Source: Diphasiastrum complanatum (Eukaryota > Streptophyta > Lycopodiopsida > Lycopodiales > Lycopodiaceae). From it: DNA of 64,000 nt. Positions 1 through 9,133 of this stretch are shown here, piece by piece. Made by a program: the position numbers and the translations under genes. The notes under the pieces were generated by a model. That model searched no databases and was not told the DNA's origin. It saw only the letters and a program-made list of their open reading frames with translations. The stretch covers positions 37,843,460-37,907,459 of the forward strand of contig CM055096.1 in assembly GCA_029204225.1 (NCBI GenBank), in the 5' to 3' direction. Within the stretch, counting starts at the first letter, position 1. Each line of letters begins with the position of its first letter.

Positions 1-1200
1 AACAGCCTATAGCCTTTGCTTTCACTACTATAGCCAACAAAAATGCATTGAACTCCTTTATCCTTGAGCTTTGTATGAAGTTTATCCAGAACAAAAGCAT
101 AAGCCATACAACCAAAAATGCGGAAGTGCGAGATTGTAGGCTTCTTTCCATACCAAACTTCATAAGGAGTTAATACTTTCAATGCTTTAGTAGGACAACG
201 ATTGCTTATGTATGCTGCTGTTATAACTGCTTCAGCTCAAAACTTGTGAGGCAGCCCCTTTGCTTTGAGCATGCAACGGGCCATCTCCATAAGTGTGCGA
301 TTCTTTCACTCGACAACACCATTTTGTTGAGGCGTATAGGGAGTTGTCATTTGATGTAGAATTCTTTTTTCTCGAAGAAATGCACCGAACGTATTCTTAA
401 TGTATTCCCCTCCTCAATCGGTGCGTAGGGTCTTCAAAGAATGCCAAACTGATTTTTCACCATTGCTAAAAAATCTTTGAAACGTTGAAAACTTCCAATT
501 TAGACTTCATAGGATAGATCCATGTAAAAAGAAAAAGTTATCAATAAAAGTCACAAAATAGATGCACTTTCCAAATGGATTCGGTCCTCATTGGACCACA
601 AAAATCACTATGAACCAAATCAAATTTATCAAGAACCCTTATAGTTCCATCAATTGGAAAAGGTTTTCTTTGAAACTTTCCAAGTATGCACCCCTCCCAT
701 ACATGCCCTTTTGGCTGCACAATAGTAGGAATGTCTTCTATCATATTAAATGTCTTTAGCTTCTTCAAACTTGCAAAGTTGAGATGCCCAAACTTTGCGT
801 GCCACAATTCAGCCAACTCTAATGATTGTGATGTAGAAGCAACAAGACATGTATAGGGAATTTGTCCCTCATAGGTATCCATAATAAATAAGCCAACGTT
901 TGTTCTCGCAACAATAATCAAGAGTGAACTTTTAGGATTCTTGACAAGACACTTATCTTCTTTGAACTCAACAACTAGTCCTTGCTTTAACATAGTTGAA
1001 ATCGAAACAAAATTCTTCTTGATTCCTGGAACATAAAGCACATTCTTAATCTACTTTTCTTCACCATTAGGTGGAATGATGGCTGCAATTCCAATTCCAT
1101 GAATAGAATAAGATGTATTGCCTGCACATTGTACCTTACTTCCATTTTGCACTTTCACTAATTTAGTGTGTGCTTCTTTGCGAGAAGTCATATGACGAGT
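1..1200 (-). pseudogene. Copia pol fragment: protease tail, GAG-pre-integrase and integrase
   Basis: Read on the minus strand, 1,200 to 1,042 gives the protease tail (HMTS, then IHGIGIAA). From 1,041 an open frame carries the GAG-pre-integrase motif LWHAKFGHLNFASLKKL and the start of the integrase core (HSDFCGPM). Another frame down to position 1 carries typical Copia integrase core signatures (GGEYI, then TPYTPQQNGVVE, RCPTKAL and FGCMAYAF). The product would join cDNA to host DNA. It is dead: there is a stop at the end of the protease piece near 1,050, a frameshift near 540, and stops in LRTD-GGEY, VVE-KNR and HKF-AEA. The first Cys of the zinc pair after the pre-integrase motif is also lost. 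The element runs off the left edge, so RT and RNase H are not visible. The Copia assignment is firm. Confidence 0.9.
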
Positions 1201-1205
1201 AGCAC
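1201..1205. repeat. Target-site duplication AGCAC, left copy
   Basis: This matches 3,816-3,820 and defines the insertion of the 1,206-3,815 unit into the Copia protease codons DSGAT. Confidence 0.8.
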
Positions 1206-1221
1206 TGTGAAGGATTTCAGA

Positions 1222-1823
1222 TCATTCAAGATCCAATCCATGTCCCAAATCTTTGGTTACAATAAGGAGCAAACCATGAGAACCAATATCCACTTGCATA
1301 GCATCATCTACACAAGAAAATTCTCCAAAACATGTGAGTAAAGCAAAGTGTGTCGCTTCCACTTGCTTACCTTTCTCTTGATCATCAAAGATATCAAAGG
1401 TATGAATATCTTCAGACTTGAACCTCTGGAAATACTCTCTCTCAAACATATGATCTAGATCCAACAAGATCTCATCAATGCTTGATCTCGAATTTCCACA
1501 AAGTTAGTGAAAACAATGTCACCAATGTCACCATCATAAATCAAAAGATAGATTCCAAACTTTCCATCCAACATGAAGTAAAGTAGGTGAATATGAGTAT
1601 CAAACCTAATAAATCCAGCCCTCTTGAGCCCATAACAAACCTCAATAAGCTCACCAATGAGATCTCCCTTGCCTTGAAAAAATTGCCTCTCAATCTGCTC
1701 CATGTAGTCTTTTCCAACCAACCTTTTGCCATCTTGATCATGAGTGATCAATTCACAATCATAGAATCCTTTGAGTTGATGAAGAGATGTGAGATCCATG
1801 CCTTGGATCTTCCCAAGAACCAA
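1222..1823 (-). pseudogene. Unrecognised ORF remnant at the 3' end of the nested unit
   Basis: Two overlapping minus-strand frames read as one protein broken by a frameshift near 1,460. The first (1,823 to 1,455) includes LKGFYDCELITHDQDGKRL and RFDTHIHLLYFMLDGKFGIY. The second (1,467 to 1,222) includes FEREYFQRFKSEDIHTFDIF and ends eighteen bases before the unit's end. The composition looks like real coding sequence (balanced acidic, aromatic and hydrophobic residues, no low complexity), but I recognise no retroelement enzyme in it. It lies just downstream of the gag-protease ORF on the same strand, so it may be the rest of one long product or a captured host gene piece. Function unknown. 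Confidence 0.4.
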
Positions 1824-1886
1824 TCTTCCATTGCTCTTCCCTTCATAAGACTCCCTCTTAATGATTGCATCATAAGAAGTAGAAAC

Positions 1887-3365
1887 CTAAAAAACATTAG
1901 AAGCCATGAAAAAAATGATTAGTACCTTCAACATAAGGATGATTGAAGTACTCTCTTTTTTCAAACAAGAACTTCTACTCAATGTTTTAGGTAATGACTC
2001 ATATGATAATGATTCTTCCTCACTATCATTCACAATGACATCATTCAAAGTACATCCTACTTTGAACTCTTCACATACTTCTCTTCTTCTTGACTTGTGA
2101 CTATCTCCCTCACTAAGTCTCTTGATAGAACCATTTGATCTACTCTCTTTATGAAGACATGTGACTCCACTTGCTGGAAAAATGACTTTCTTGGAATCAT
2201 AACAAAAGAATGTAGAAGAACCATCTCCTTCATGCATGCACCTAGCAACATCCTTTTCCATATAATCAAAAAAATCATTAACAACAATCTTTTCCAAGGA
2301 AGAACCTTCACCTCCATTGATGAAGTTAGCTCTTTCCTTACCTTTTGTATGCTTGCACTTGCCATGAAGAACCATTGAAACACCATCATTATCCTCAAGA
2401 CTAGCCAAGTTAGCACAAAGATGAACATCTCTAAGAAGCATATTAGATCTCGACCTAGAACTAGCATAAGGAAGCTTGTTAGACTTTGCATAAGATCCAC
2501 CAATCTTATTGATGCTAAAAGGTAACTTTGGAGAGTTGAGACCAATCTCCTTTTCCACATCCTTTTTGTTAGCCATAACAAAAGCATCAAGCTTGAAAAG
2601 TCTACCTTGTCTATTGCCCCTAGCAACCAAGATTTTTTCCCTTGTAATGAAACAAACATCACCACCAAACTTTACCATGTATCCTTTCTCTATCATTTGA
2701 CCAACACTTAGCAGATTCTTTGAAAGTGAAGGAATGTAAAGAACACCATCAAGTCTTGCTTTCCTATTAGTAGAGAGACAAATAGGAATTGAACCAATAC
2801 CTTCGATCACACACTCACCACCATTGGCCATGTGAATTGCTTTCTTGGCTCCATCATAAGTGACCAAAGAAGTAAAGAACTCCTTGTGACTAGTCATGTG
2901 TGAACTAGCTCCACTATCAATCCACCATGAATCTTTGTCACCTTCACTTGATATGACACTTGAAGAACACATCAAAAGAGAATCACCACCACCTAGATCC
3001 TCATCATTAGTAGTAAAGTTGATTTGCTTTCTACCTTCATCTCTTTGCTTCTTCAAACATTCATCTGCAAAATGCCCTTTGATTCCACAATAAAAGCATT
3101 TCAACTTAGACTTATCTTTCTTTTTGCCAAAAGAGGAAGTATCACCTTGATCTTGCCCTTTAGACCACTTGCCTTTGCCTTTGCCCTTGAACTTGCCTTT
3201 GATGAACATAGCATCCTCTTCATAATGAGATGTCGATGTAGATCCACCTCCTCTTGATTGAAGCCTATACTCCTCATTCACCAAGATCTCTTGCAAATCC
3301 ACAATACTTGGCAAAGTCTTTTGAATAGCAAAACTTTGAACAAGATTAGCATGATCATTCAACAA
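1887..3365 (-). CDS. Copia-type gag end plus protease with a long non-pol extension
   Basis: This is a 492-residue open frame. Residues 1-35 resemble the end of the UBN2 gag domain. A Lys/Gly-rich linker (FKGKGKGKWSKG) leads to one CCHC zinc knuckle near 89-102 (CFYCGIKGHFADEC). The aspartic protease active site DSGASSHMT sits near residue 150, followed by the flap-region LYIPSLSKNLLSVGQM. From about residue 250 the expected GAG-pre-integrase and integrase are absent. Instead there is a ~240-residue hydrophilic, Ser/Lys/Glu-rich region (VLHGKCKHTKGKERANF; NDFFDYMEKDVARCMHEGDG) with no recognised domain. The N-terminal half of gag is missing; preceding codons continue the frame to about 3,410. 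Gag would package RNA and the protease would mature it. The tail's role is unknown. Confidence 0.65.
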   Translation of the reverse strand: MLNDHANLVQSFAIQKTLPSIVDLQEILVNEEYRLQSRGGGSTSTSHYEEDAMFIKGKFKGKGKGKWSKGQDQGDTSSFGKKKDKSKLKCFYCGIKGHFADECLKKQRDEGRKQINFTTNDEDLGGGDSLLMCSSSVISSEGDKDSWWIDSGASSHMTSHKEFFTSLVTYDGAKKAIHMANGGECVIEGIGSIPICLSTNRKARLDGVLYIPSLSKNLLSVGQMIEKGYMVKFGGDVCFITREKILVARGNRQGRLFKLDAFVMANKKDVEKEIGLNSPKLPFSINKIGGSYAKSNKLPYASSRSRSNMLLRDVHLCANLASLEDNDGVSMVLHGKCKHTKGKERANFINGGEGSSLEKIVVNDFFDYMEKDVARCMHEGDGSSTFFCYDSKKVIFPASGVTCLHKESRSNGSIKRLSEGDSHKSRRREVCEEFKVGCTLNDVIVNDSEEESLSYESLPKTLSRSSCLKKESTSIILMLKVLIIFFMASNVF

Positions 3366-3399
3366 GCCATTAAGTATAACTTGAACAAGTTCTAAATGA

Positions 3400-3815
3400 T
3401 CATTCTACACACAAGATTGCAACATAACACCAAGATAGTGCACCAATGAGTAGTAGAACCCAAAGAGGACCATGTATAATGATGAAATGAGAGAGAGAAG
3501 AGAGAAAATGTGTCTGTCCATGAGTTACATCCTTTTATAGAGTTTTCAAACCCTATTTGGCCACTTGGCATTCCCTCCAAAATGTAAACCCTACTATTTT
3601 TGGGTCTAGATTCAATGTACCCAAAGTTCAAATTTGAATCTCTCTCAAACTCGACTACCAACTTTCTCACACTTTCCAAAACTGTTTATTGAATGTACAT
3701 TAAACTAATATAACTTCAAAAAGTTTGTCTCTATGTCTAAAATGAGTTTTGGCCTCTTATTGACAATTAACCAAAATATGAATAAACTAGACTAAACTAG
3801 TTGAAATCTCTCACA
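3400..3815 (-). promoter_or_regulatory. LTR-like 5' region of the nested unit, with TATA box
   Basis: On the minus strand this stretch starts TGTGAGAGATTTC and carries CTATAAAAGG (3,531-3,540), followed by a pyrimidine-rich tract and then the gag frame. The layout resembles an LTR U3/R that runs straight into the middle of gag, as if the leader and first half of gag had been deleted. No primer-binding site is seen. Confidence 0.45.
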
Positions 3816-3820
3816 AGCAC
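3816..3820. repeat. Target-site duplication AGCAC, right copy
   Basis: Right partner of 1,201-1,205. The Copia reading frame continues immediately beyond it (WVIDSGA). Confidence 0.8.
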
Positions 3821-4920
3821 CACTATCAATCACCCATTCAATGGGCTGAAAATCAGCAACTTGCAAAACAGTACCTGAATTCCTCATAGATGTAGAAGTA
3901 CTAGTAGAAGCAATATTAGACACAAAATCATAGTCTTGGTTGAAGAGATCACCACTAGCTTCAAGCTCTTGCTCCAAAGTAGCAAGTGAATCACTAGTAT
4001 CAATTCCTTTACTCTCCTCTTTCGCAAGCTTCTTCTTACAATCTTTGATGAAGTGTCCATACCTTTTGCAATAGTGGCACTTCTCTTTATTCTCTTGAGT
4101 TTTGTCATTCTGACTTCCAACGGGCTTTTGCTCATCCTTGGAAGGAGGCTTCCCCTTTCCTTTTGACTTGCCTTTGCCCTTGCCTTTCGTGAAGAAAGCT
4201 TGATCTTGTTGAGTGTAACCCGCAAAAGCTTGTTTGCTCCTCTTGAAGAAGTAGCCCAACAAGTTCATCAAAGGAGAGTTGTTGTCCCCTAAGAGAGATA
4301 CTCAAAGATGAAACAAATGGAAGATAAGATGAAGGTAATGAGTTGAGAGTAACAGAAACAAATTGAGCATCCTCAATTATCTCATCAATATTAAGAAGCT
4401 CCTCATGAAGATCCTTGATCTTCATCAAGTGATTGGTCACTTGATCCCCTTTTTGCATCTTCAACAAAACAAATTGATTTCTGAGATACACCACTCTTGC
4501 TGGATTTTTGACTCTATACATAGTATAAAGTGTATCCCATGCACTTTAAGATGTCTTACAAGACCTAATATGAGATAAGATAGATCTTTTCACAACAAGA
4601 GCAACTATAGAATGTGCTTGTGCATCCCTTCTATCCCACTTCTTTTCTTCTTTCAAAGATGGAGAAGTTGATGCTGATGATGATGATCCACGAAGTGTAG
4701 GAGGTGCCAAAGACGAAGGCCTTTCCTCATCACCATTGACCATATCCCACAGCCCATTCACTACGAGAAGATTTCTCATCATGTAACTCCACAAGGAGTA
4801 GTTTGTGCCATCCAACTGATCTTCACTAAACAAAGAACCGATAGCTTCTAATTCTTTAGCCATTACCTCCAACAGAATTTCAGCTTGTAGTAGATAGGAA
4901 AGAGAGCCTTTCCAAACCAA
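3821..4920 (-). pseudogene. Copia gag and start of protease, copy 1
   Basis: The minus-strand product begins near 4,920 (MVWKGSLSYLLQAEILLEV). It carries the N-terminal gag signature DGTNYSLWSYMMRNLLVVNGLW, then the UBN2 core (KIKDLHEELLNIDEIIEDAQ, LNSLPSSYLPFVSSL), a Lys/Gly linker, one CCHC knuckle (CHYCKRYGHFIKDC) and the start of the protease (WVIDSGA) at 3,821, where the nested unit interrupts it. Shifts occur near 4,550 and 4,240. Gag is the nucleocapsid precursor. The protease resumes at 1,200, so this is the same element as the fragment at the left edge. Confidence 0.85.
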
Positions 4921-5060
4921 ATCTACTCAAAAAAATTTCAGCAAACAAAGAGCTAAAAGTGGGAGCACAAGCTGTCTTTCAATCTACAACCAAAGAGCCC
5001 AAAAGATAATGGAAAGATGGTTGTCTTTCTGCACAAAAAAAACTAACTTCTTGAAAATTA
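4921..5060 (-). other. Duplicated Copia leader between the gag copies
   Basis: This non-coding stretch matches 6,262-6,400 upstream of the second gag copy (shared CAAAGAGCCCAAAAGATAATGG). It fuses directly to the protease of copy 2 near 5,060, marking the tandem duplication junction. Confidence 0.7.
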
Positions 5061-6261
5061 GATTAGCTTCAATTCCAATTCCATGAATAGAATAAGATGT
5101 ATCACCAGCACATTGTACCTTACTTCCATGTTGCACTTTCACTAATTTAGTGAATGCTTCTTTGCAAGAAGTCATATGATGAGTAGCACCACTATCAATC
5201 ACCCATTCAATGGGCTGAAAATCAAAACAACTTGCAAAACAGAATCTGAATTCCTCATAGGTGTAGAAGTACTAGTAGAAGCAATATTAGACACAAAAGC
5301 ATAGTCTTGGTTGAAGAGATCACCACTAGCTTCAAGCTCTTGCTCCAAAGTAGCAAGTGAATCACTAGTATCAATTCCTTTACTCTCCTCTTTTGCAAGC
5401 TTCTTCTTACAATCCTTGATGAAGTGCCCATACCTCTTGCAATAGTGGCACTTCCCTTTCTTCTTTTGAGTGTTGACATTCTGACCTCCACCGGGCTTTT
5501 GCTCATCCTTGGAAGGAGGCTTTCCGTTTTCTTTTGACTTGCCTTTGCCCTTGCCTTTCGTGAAGAAAGCTTGATCTTGTTGAGTGTCACCGACAAAAGT
5601 TTGCCTTGTTTGCTCCTCTTGAAGAAGTAGCCCAACAAGTTCATCAAAGGAGAGTTGTTGTCCCCTAAGGGAGATACTCAAAGATGAAACAAAAGGAAGA
5701 TAAGATGAAGGTAATGAGTTGAGAGTAACGGAAACAGATTGAGCATCCTCAATTATCTCATCAATATTAGAAACCTCCTCATGGAGGTCCTTGATCTTCG
5801 TCAAGTGATTGGTCACTTGATCCCCTTTTTGCATCTTCAACAAAGAAAGTTGATTTCTGAGATACACCACTCTTGTTGGATTTTTGACTCTATGCATAGT
5901 ATAAAGACCTACGATGAGGTAAGATAGATCTTTTCATAACAAGAGCAACTATAGAATGTGCTTGTGCATCCCTTCTATCCCACTTATTTTGTTCTTCCAA
6001 AGATGGAGAAGCTGATGTTGATGATGATGATCCATGAAGTGTAGGAGGTGCCAAAGACGAAGGCCTTTCCTCATCACCATTGACCAAATCCCACAGCCCG
6101 TTCACTACAAGAAAATTCTTCATCATGTAACTCCACAAGGAGTAGTTTGTGCCATCCAACTGATCTTCATTAAACAAAGAACTGATAGCTTCTAATTCTT
6201 TAGCCATTACCTCCAATAGAATTTCAGCTTGTAGTAGATAGGAAAGAGAGCCTTTCCACAA
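5061..6261 (-). pseudogene. Copia gag and protease, copy 2 (tandem duplicate)
   Basis: This is a near-identical second copy of the gag-protease region. It starts near 6,261 (MWKGSLSYLLQAEIL) and includes DGTNYSLWSYMMKNF, the UBN2 core, the knuckle CHYCKRYGHFIKDC and, in another frame from 5,199, DSGATHHMTS and the protease up to IHGIGIEA. It stops being Copia near 5,060, where the leader of copy 1 takes over, so there is no downstream pol. A small deletion near 5,905 shifts the frame in the middle of UBN2 and another shift near 5,215 separates gag from protease. It shows the uninterrupted target of the nested unit. Confidence 0.85.
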
Positions 6262-6801
6262 CCAAATCTACTCAAAAAAAATTCAGCAAACAAAGAGCTA
6301 AAAGTAGGAGCACAAGATGTCTTTCAATCTACAACCAAAGAGCCCAAAAGATAATGGCAAGATGGTTGTCTTTCTGCACAAAAAAAACCAACTTCTTGAA
6401 AATCAGGTTAGTTTCGATTGAAGCCTACACCAAAACCCAATTAGGAAGCCAAATTGTATGATCAACACACACTCTAGTAGGGCTGTTGAAAATGCCCTAC
6501 CGCTTGCTGAGAATTTGCAAATTTTCAACCACAAGTTGACCTAACCCTGAATAGGGTTTGCTGAATTTTGGGCACCCTCCTACACAAATACAAAATTGAA
6601 AACAAAAACAACAAGATAATGAGACACCACAACCAAAAATCAATAGCAGATTTTTGGGCGCCCTCCTCCAAACAAAACTTGCTGAAACTGGTTGCATAAA
6701 AATTAGATTTAAAATTCTGATTTTTGGGTGCCACAAATTACTCCTCCAAGATCTCTGTTGGGCGCCTTCCTTCAACCTGAAAAGAGAGACAAAAGCTTAT
6801 C
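6262..6801 (-). other. Copia 5' leader
   Basis: Non-coding leader of the minus-strand Copia, between gag and its LTR edge, which now lies at 21,455. It contains four degenerate repeats built on TTGGGCGCC (around 6,560, 6,650, 6,720, 6,757). Short frames here show no known domain. Confidence 0.6.
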
Positions 6802-6806
6802 CAAAC
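6802..6806. repeat. G1 target-site duplication CAAAC, left
   Basis: Matches 21,335-21,339. The joined flanks restore the Copia leader. Confidence 0.85.
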
Positions 6807-7106
6807 TGTTGGGCGTATTCCCAACAAAGTGTAAATAAATAAAATCGTCCAATAAAATGTATTGCGAGGGCATGGCATCCTACGCGCATAAGCCCGTGCC
6901 CCAATGAACACACAAGCCTAAGTGTAAATAAAATAAAATTGACTTGGGCCTTGGAATTATAAATAAAACTAGAGGCCCAAAGTCATTCTTAAACTTAGAG
7001 ATCACTTTTTAGAGTTGGGTCCAAATGGGGACTCACATGAATCTTGTGAAGTTTAATGTACTTTTTATGGACCCTTGGATCAAGTTGGGTCCAAGATGAA
7101 TGGATA

Positions 7107-7714
7107 GGATCAATGTGACTAGTAGCCAATAGGATTGAGGGGCAAGGGCCTTCCCCATTTTATAAAAAGGCACCATTTGTACACTATTTTCATTCTTAAT
7201 AGTGAGGAGGAGACTCTATCATTTTGAGAGCTCAAGAATCCTCATTTGCTAATCACTCTTGCTTATGTTGTTGTTGGGATTGCTTGTTATTTCCATTTCT
7301 TACATGCTTTTTGTTTGTGATTAGTTAAGGTTTCTCCATAAGCAATGACATTGAGCATTTGAGCTAACCTCCATCTCATCTCTCTCTCTCTTTCTCTCTT
7401 CTCTTCTCTCGGATCAATGTGACTAGTAGCCAATAGGATTGAGGGGCAAGGGCCTTCCCCATTTTATAAAAAGGCACCATTTGTACACTATTTTCATGCT
7501 TAATAGTGAGGAGGAGACTCTATCATTTTGAGAGCTCAAGAATCCTCATTTGCTAATCACTCTTGCTTATGTTGTTGTTGGGATTGCTTGTTATTTCCAT
7601 TTCTTACATGCTTTTTGTTTGTGATTAGTTAAGGTTTCTCCATAAGCAATGACATTGAGCATTTGAGCTAACCTCCATCTCATCTCTCTCTCTCTTTCTC
7701 TCTTCTCTTCTCTC
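7107..7714 (+). repeat. 304 bp tandem duplication inside the G1 5' LTR
   Basis: GGATCAATGTGACTAGTAGC starts at 7,107 and again at 7,411, and the two 304 bp units are almost identical. The 3' LTR has a single unit, so the duplication arose in this copy after insertion, or was lost from the other LTR. Confidence 0.9.
7161..7470 (+). promoter_or_regulatory. Duplicated TATA boxes of the G1 LTR
   Basis: TATAAA occurs at 7,161 and again at 7,465, each after CCTTCCCCATTT and before GGCACCATTTGTACAC. The 3' LTR has one equivalent at 20,867. This makes the 5' LTR a double core promoter in principle. Activity is unknown. Confidence 0.6.
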
Positions 7715-7935
7715 TTCCTCCTCTTTTATGCCCCTTCCCTTCACCCAAAACCATGAAGAATGTTAATGTAGAGAGTAGAGTTAAGAGAGAGTAGTGTTAG
7801 TGGTGAATAGAGTTAAGGGAGAAAGAAGGAAACTAACTAAAAATAGCATCTATGCATAGTTAGGTACCTATACAGTGATCTAACCCTTGTTGACAGACGG
7901 GAGGGCTATACTACGCAAGATCTTCGACCCTACAG

Positions 7936-7953
7936 TGGCGCCGTTGCCGGGGA
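7936..7953 (+). other. G1 primer-binding site
   Basis: TGGCGCCGTTGCCGGGGA follows the LTR end after one base. This is the familiar plant Gypsy primer-binding sequence for minus-strand DNA priming by a host tRNA. Confidence 0.9.
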
Positions 7954-9133
7954 TAGGTTCTCACTAACTAGTTTAGCTGCATTTTAGCTATTTTCTTGCT
8001 ATTTAGAGTCGTTTTAGGTAGATTTTTGGGTGTTTAGAGTTAGTTTTCTGTATTTTTTTTGTGTTTGCACTCTTCACAGCTAGCAGAGGAGGTCTGAGAG
8101 GGTAGAGGAGGCCCTGAACAGTCTCTAAGTGCTTGAAACCCAAACCAACCAGCCAAAAAATCCAAAAAATACACCAATATGCATTTTGGAGGAAAAAAGA
8201 GCCTAAAATCTCCTCAGATTTTTATATCTCCAGAATCAGTGAGAATTAATTCTTGCATGACTGGCAAAAGCTCTAGGATTATGGCCTAGACCTGCATAGA
8301 AGTTTGCGAGAGTTAGTTCCAAGCAAATTGAAAAAATCAGAGAAAAATCATAAAAAATTTAAAAAACTCTTGAAAAAATTCAAAAAAATTCAAATACTCA
8401 TAAGAACTCTCGAAGAGTCCTCTAAAGTTTTATCTCATTGAGACCAAGACACATAGAAGCTTGCGAGAGTTAGTTTGATATCTAAGTGCTTGTGCGAGAG
8501 TTCCCAGTGAAAAAAAGGTGGAAAAGTACCAATGAACCCTCGCAGACAACAAAATTTTCAGTTCTAGTGAGCAAGAACTCTCGCAGGGGATTCTGAAGTT
8601 CCATCTCAATGAGACCAGGACACAAAAGAGCTTGCAAGAGTTAATTTGATTCTAGTGATCAGGAAATTGGGTTTGTGTTAAAAAATCACTAAAAAGTGAA
8701 GATCCAGCAAATCATTCCAATAAGAATCTCGCAGATCCTCTCAATCAATTTAGAATGTTAATTTTCATCAGTGAGGAAGCCTGCGAGTGTTAGTACAAAG
8801 ATTTGGTGAAGATTAAGCCAAAATAGTGGTTTTGAACTCCGCAGACAATGAAAATTTTACTTCTTGCGAGAGTTAACTCTCGCAGAGAATTCTATACTAA
8901 GATCTGACCCAGATCCAGCTATTGTGAGCCTTGCGAGAGTTACTTCCCAAAGATCTGAGAGATATTATATCTTTTATCTGCAAAAATAACTAAAGAACCC
9001 TTGCACAACCAACCCTCGCATAAGGGAACCCTTGCAGACCAGATCAGTGGAAAGATCTACATCAGATCCAGCTACTGTCAAAATCTCATGTCAATCAGTG
9101 CAAGGAGTAAGAAGTTATCAAGGAAAAACCACC
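7954..9133 (+). other. G1 leader with TGCGAGAG/CTCTCGCA boxes
   Basis: Non-coding leader. The octamer TGCGAGAG and its complement CTCTCGCA (or CCTCGCA) recur about every 50-100 bases (near 8,305, 8,463, 8,493, 8,543, 8,578, 8,715, 8,865, 8,932, 9,018). At 8,865-8,884 they meet as the perfect 20 bp palindrome TGCGAGAGTTAACTCTCGCA. The same boxes return after pol. A role in RNA folding, dimerisation or packaging is possible but unproven. Confidence 0.55.

Larger units (their letters stand above)
1206..3815 (-). mobile_element. Nested 2.6 kb gag-bearing unit inserted in Copia protease
   Basis: The unit begins TGTGAAGGATTTCA and, read inward from the other end, TGTGAGAGATTTCA, so the ends are TG...CA and form a 14 bp inverted repeat with two mismatches. 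It is flanked by the direct repeat AGCAC (1,201-1,205 and 3,816-3,820). The undisturbed target is visible in the second Copia copy near 5,175-5,200, where the flanks are continuous and AGCAC occurs once. I see no terminal direct repeat, so this is not an ordinary LTR element. It carries a promoter-like 5' region, a gag-protease ORF and further reading frames, all on the minus strand. It may be a non-autonomous LTR derivative that lost one LTR, or a DNA element that captured gag. Confidence 0.75.
6807..7934 (+). repeat. G1 5' LTR
   Basis: 1,128 bp, from TGTTGGGCGTATTCCC to GACCCTACA, followed directly by the primer-binding site. It aligns with the 3' LTR at 20,512-21,334 but is about 305 bp longer because of an internal tandem duplication. 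It carries TATAAAAAGG followed by a CT-rich stretch, as expected for U3-R. Confidence 0.9.
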
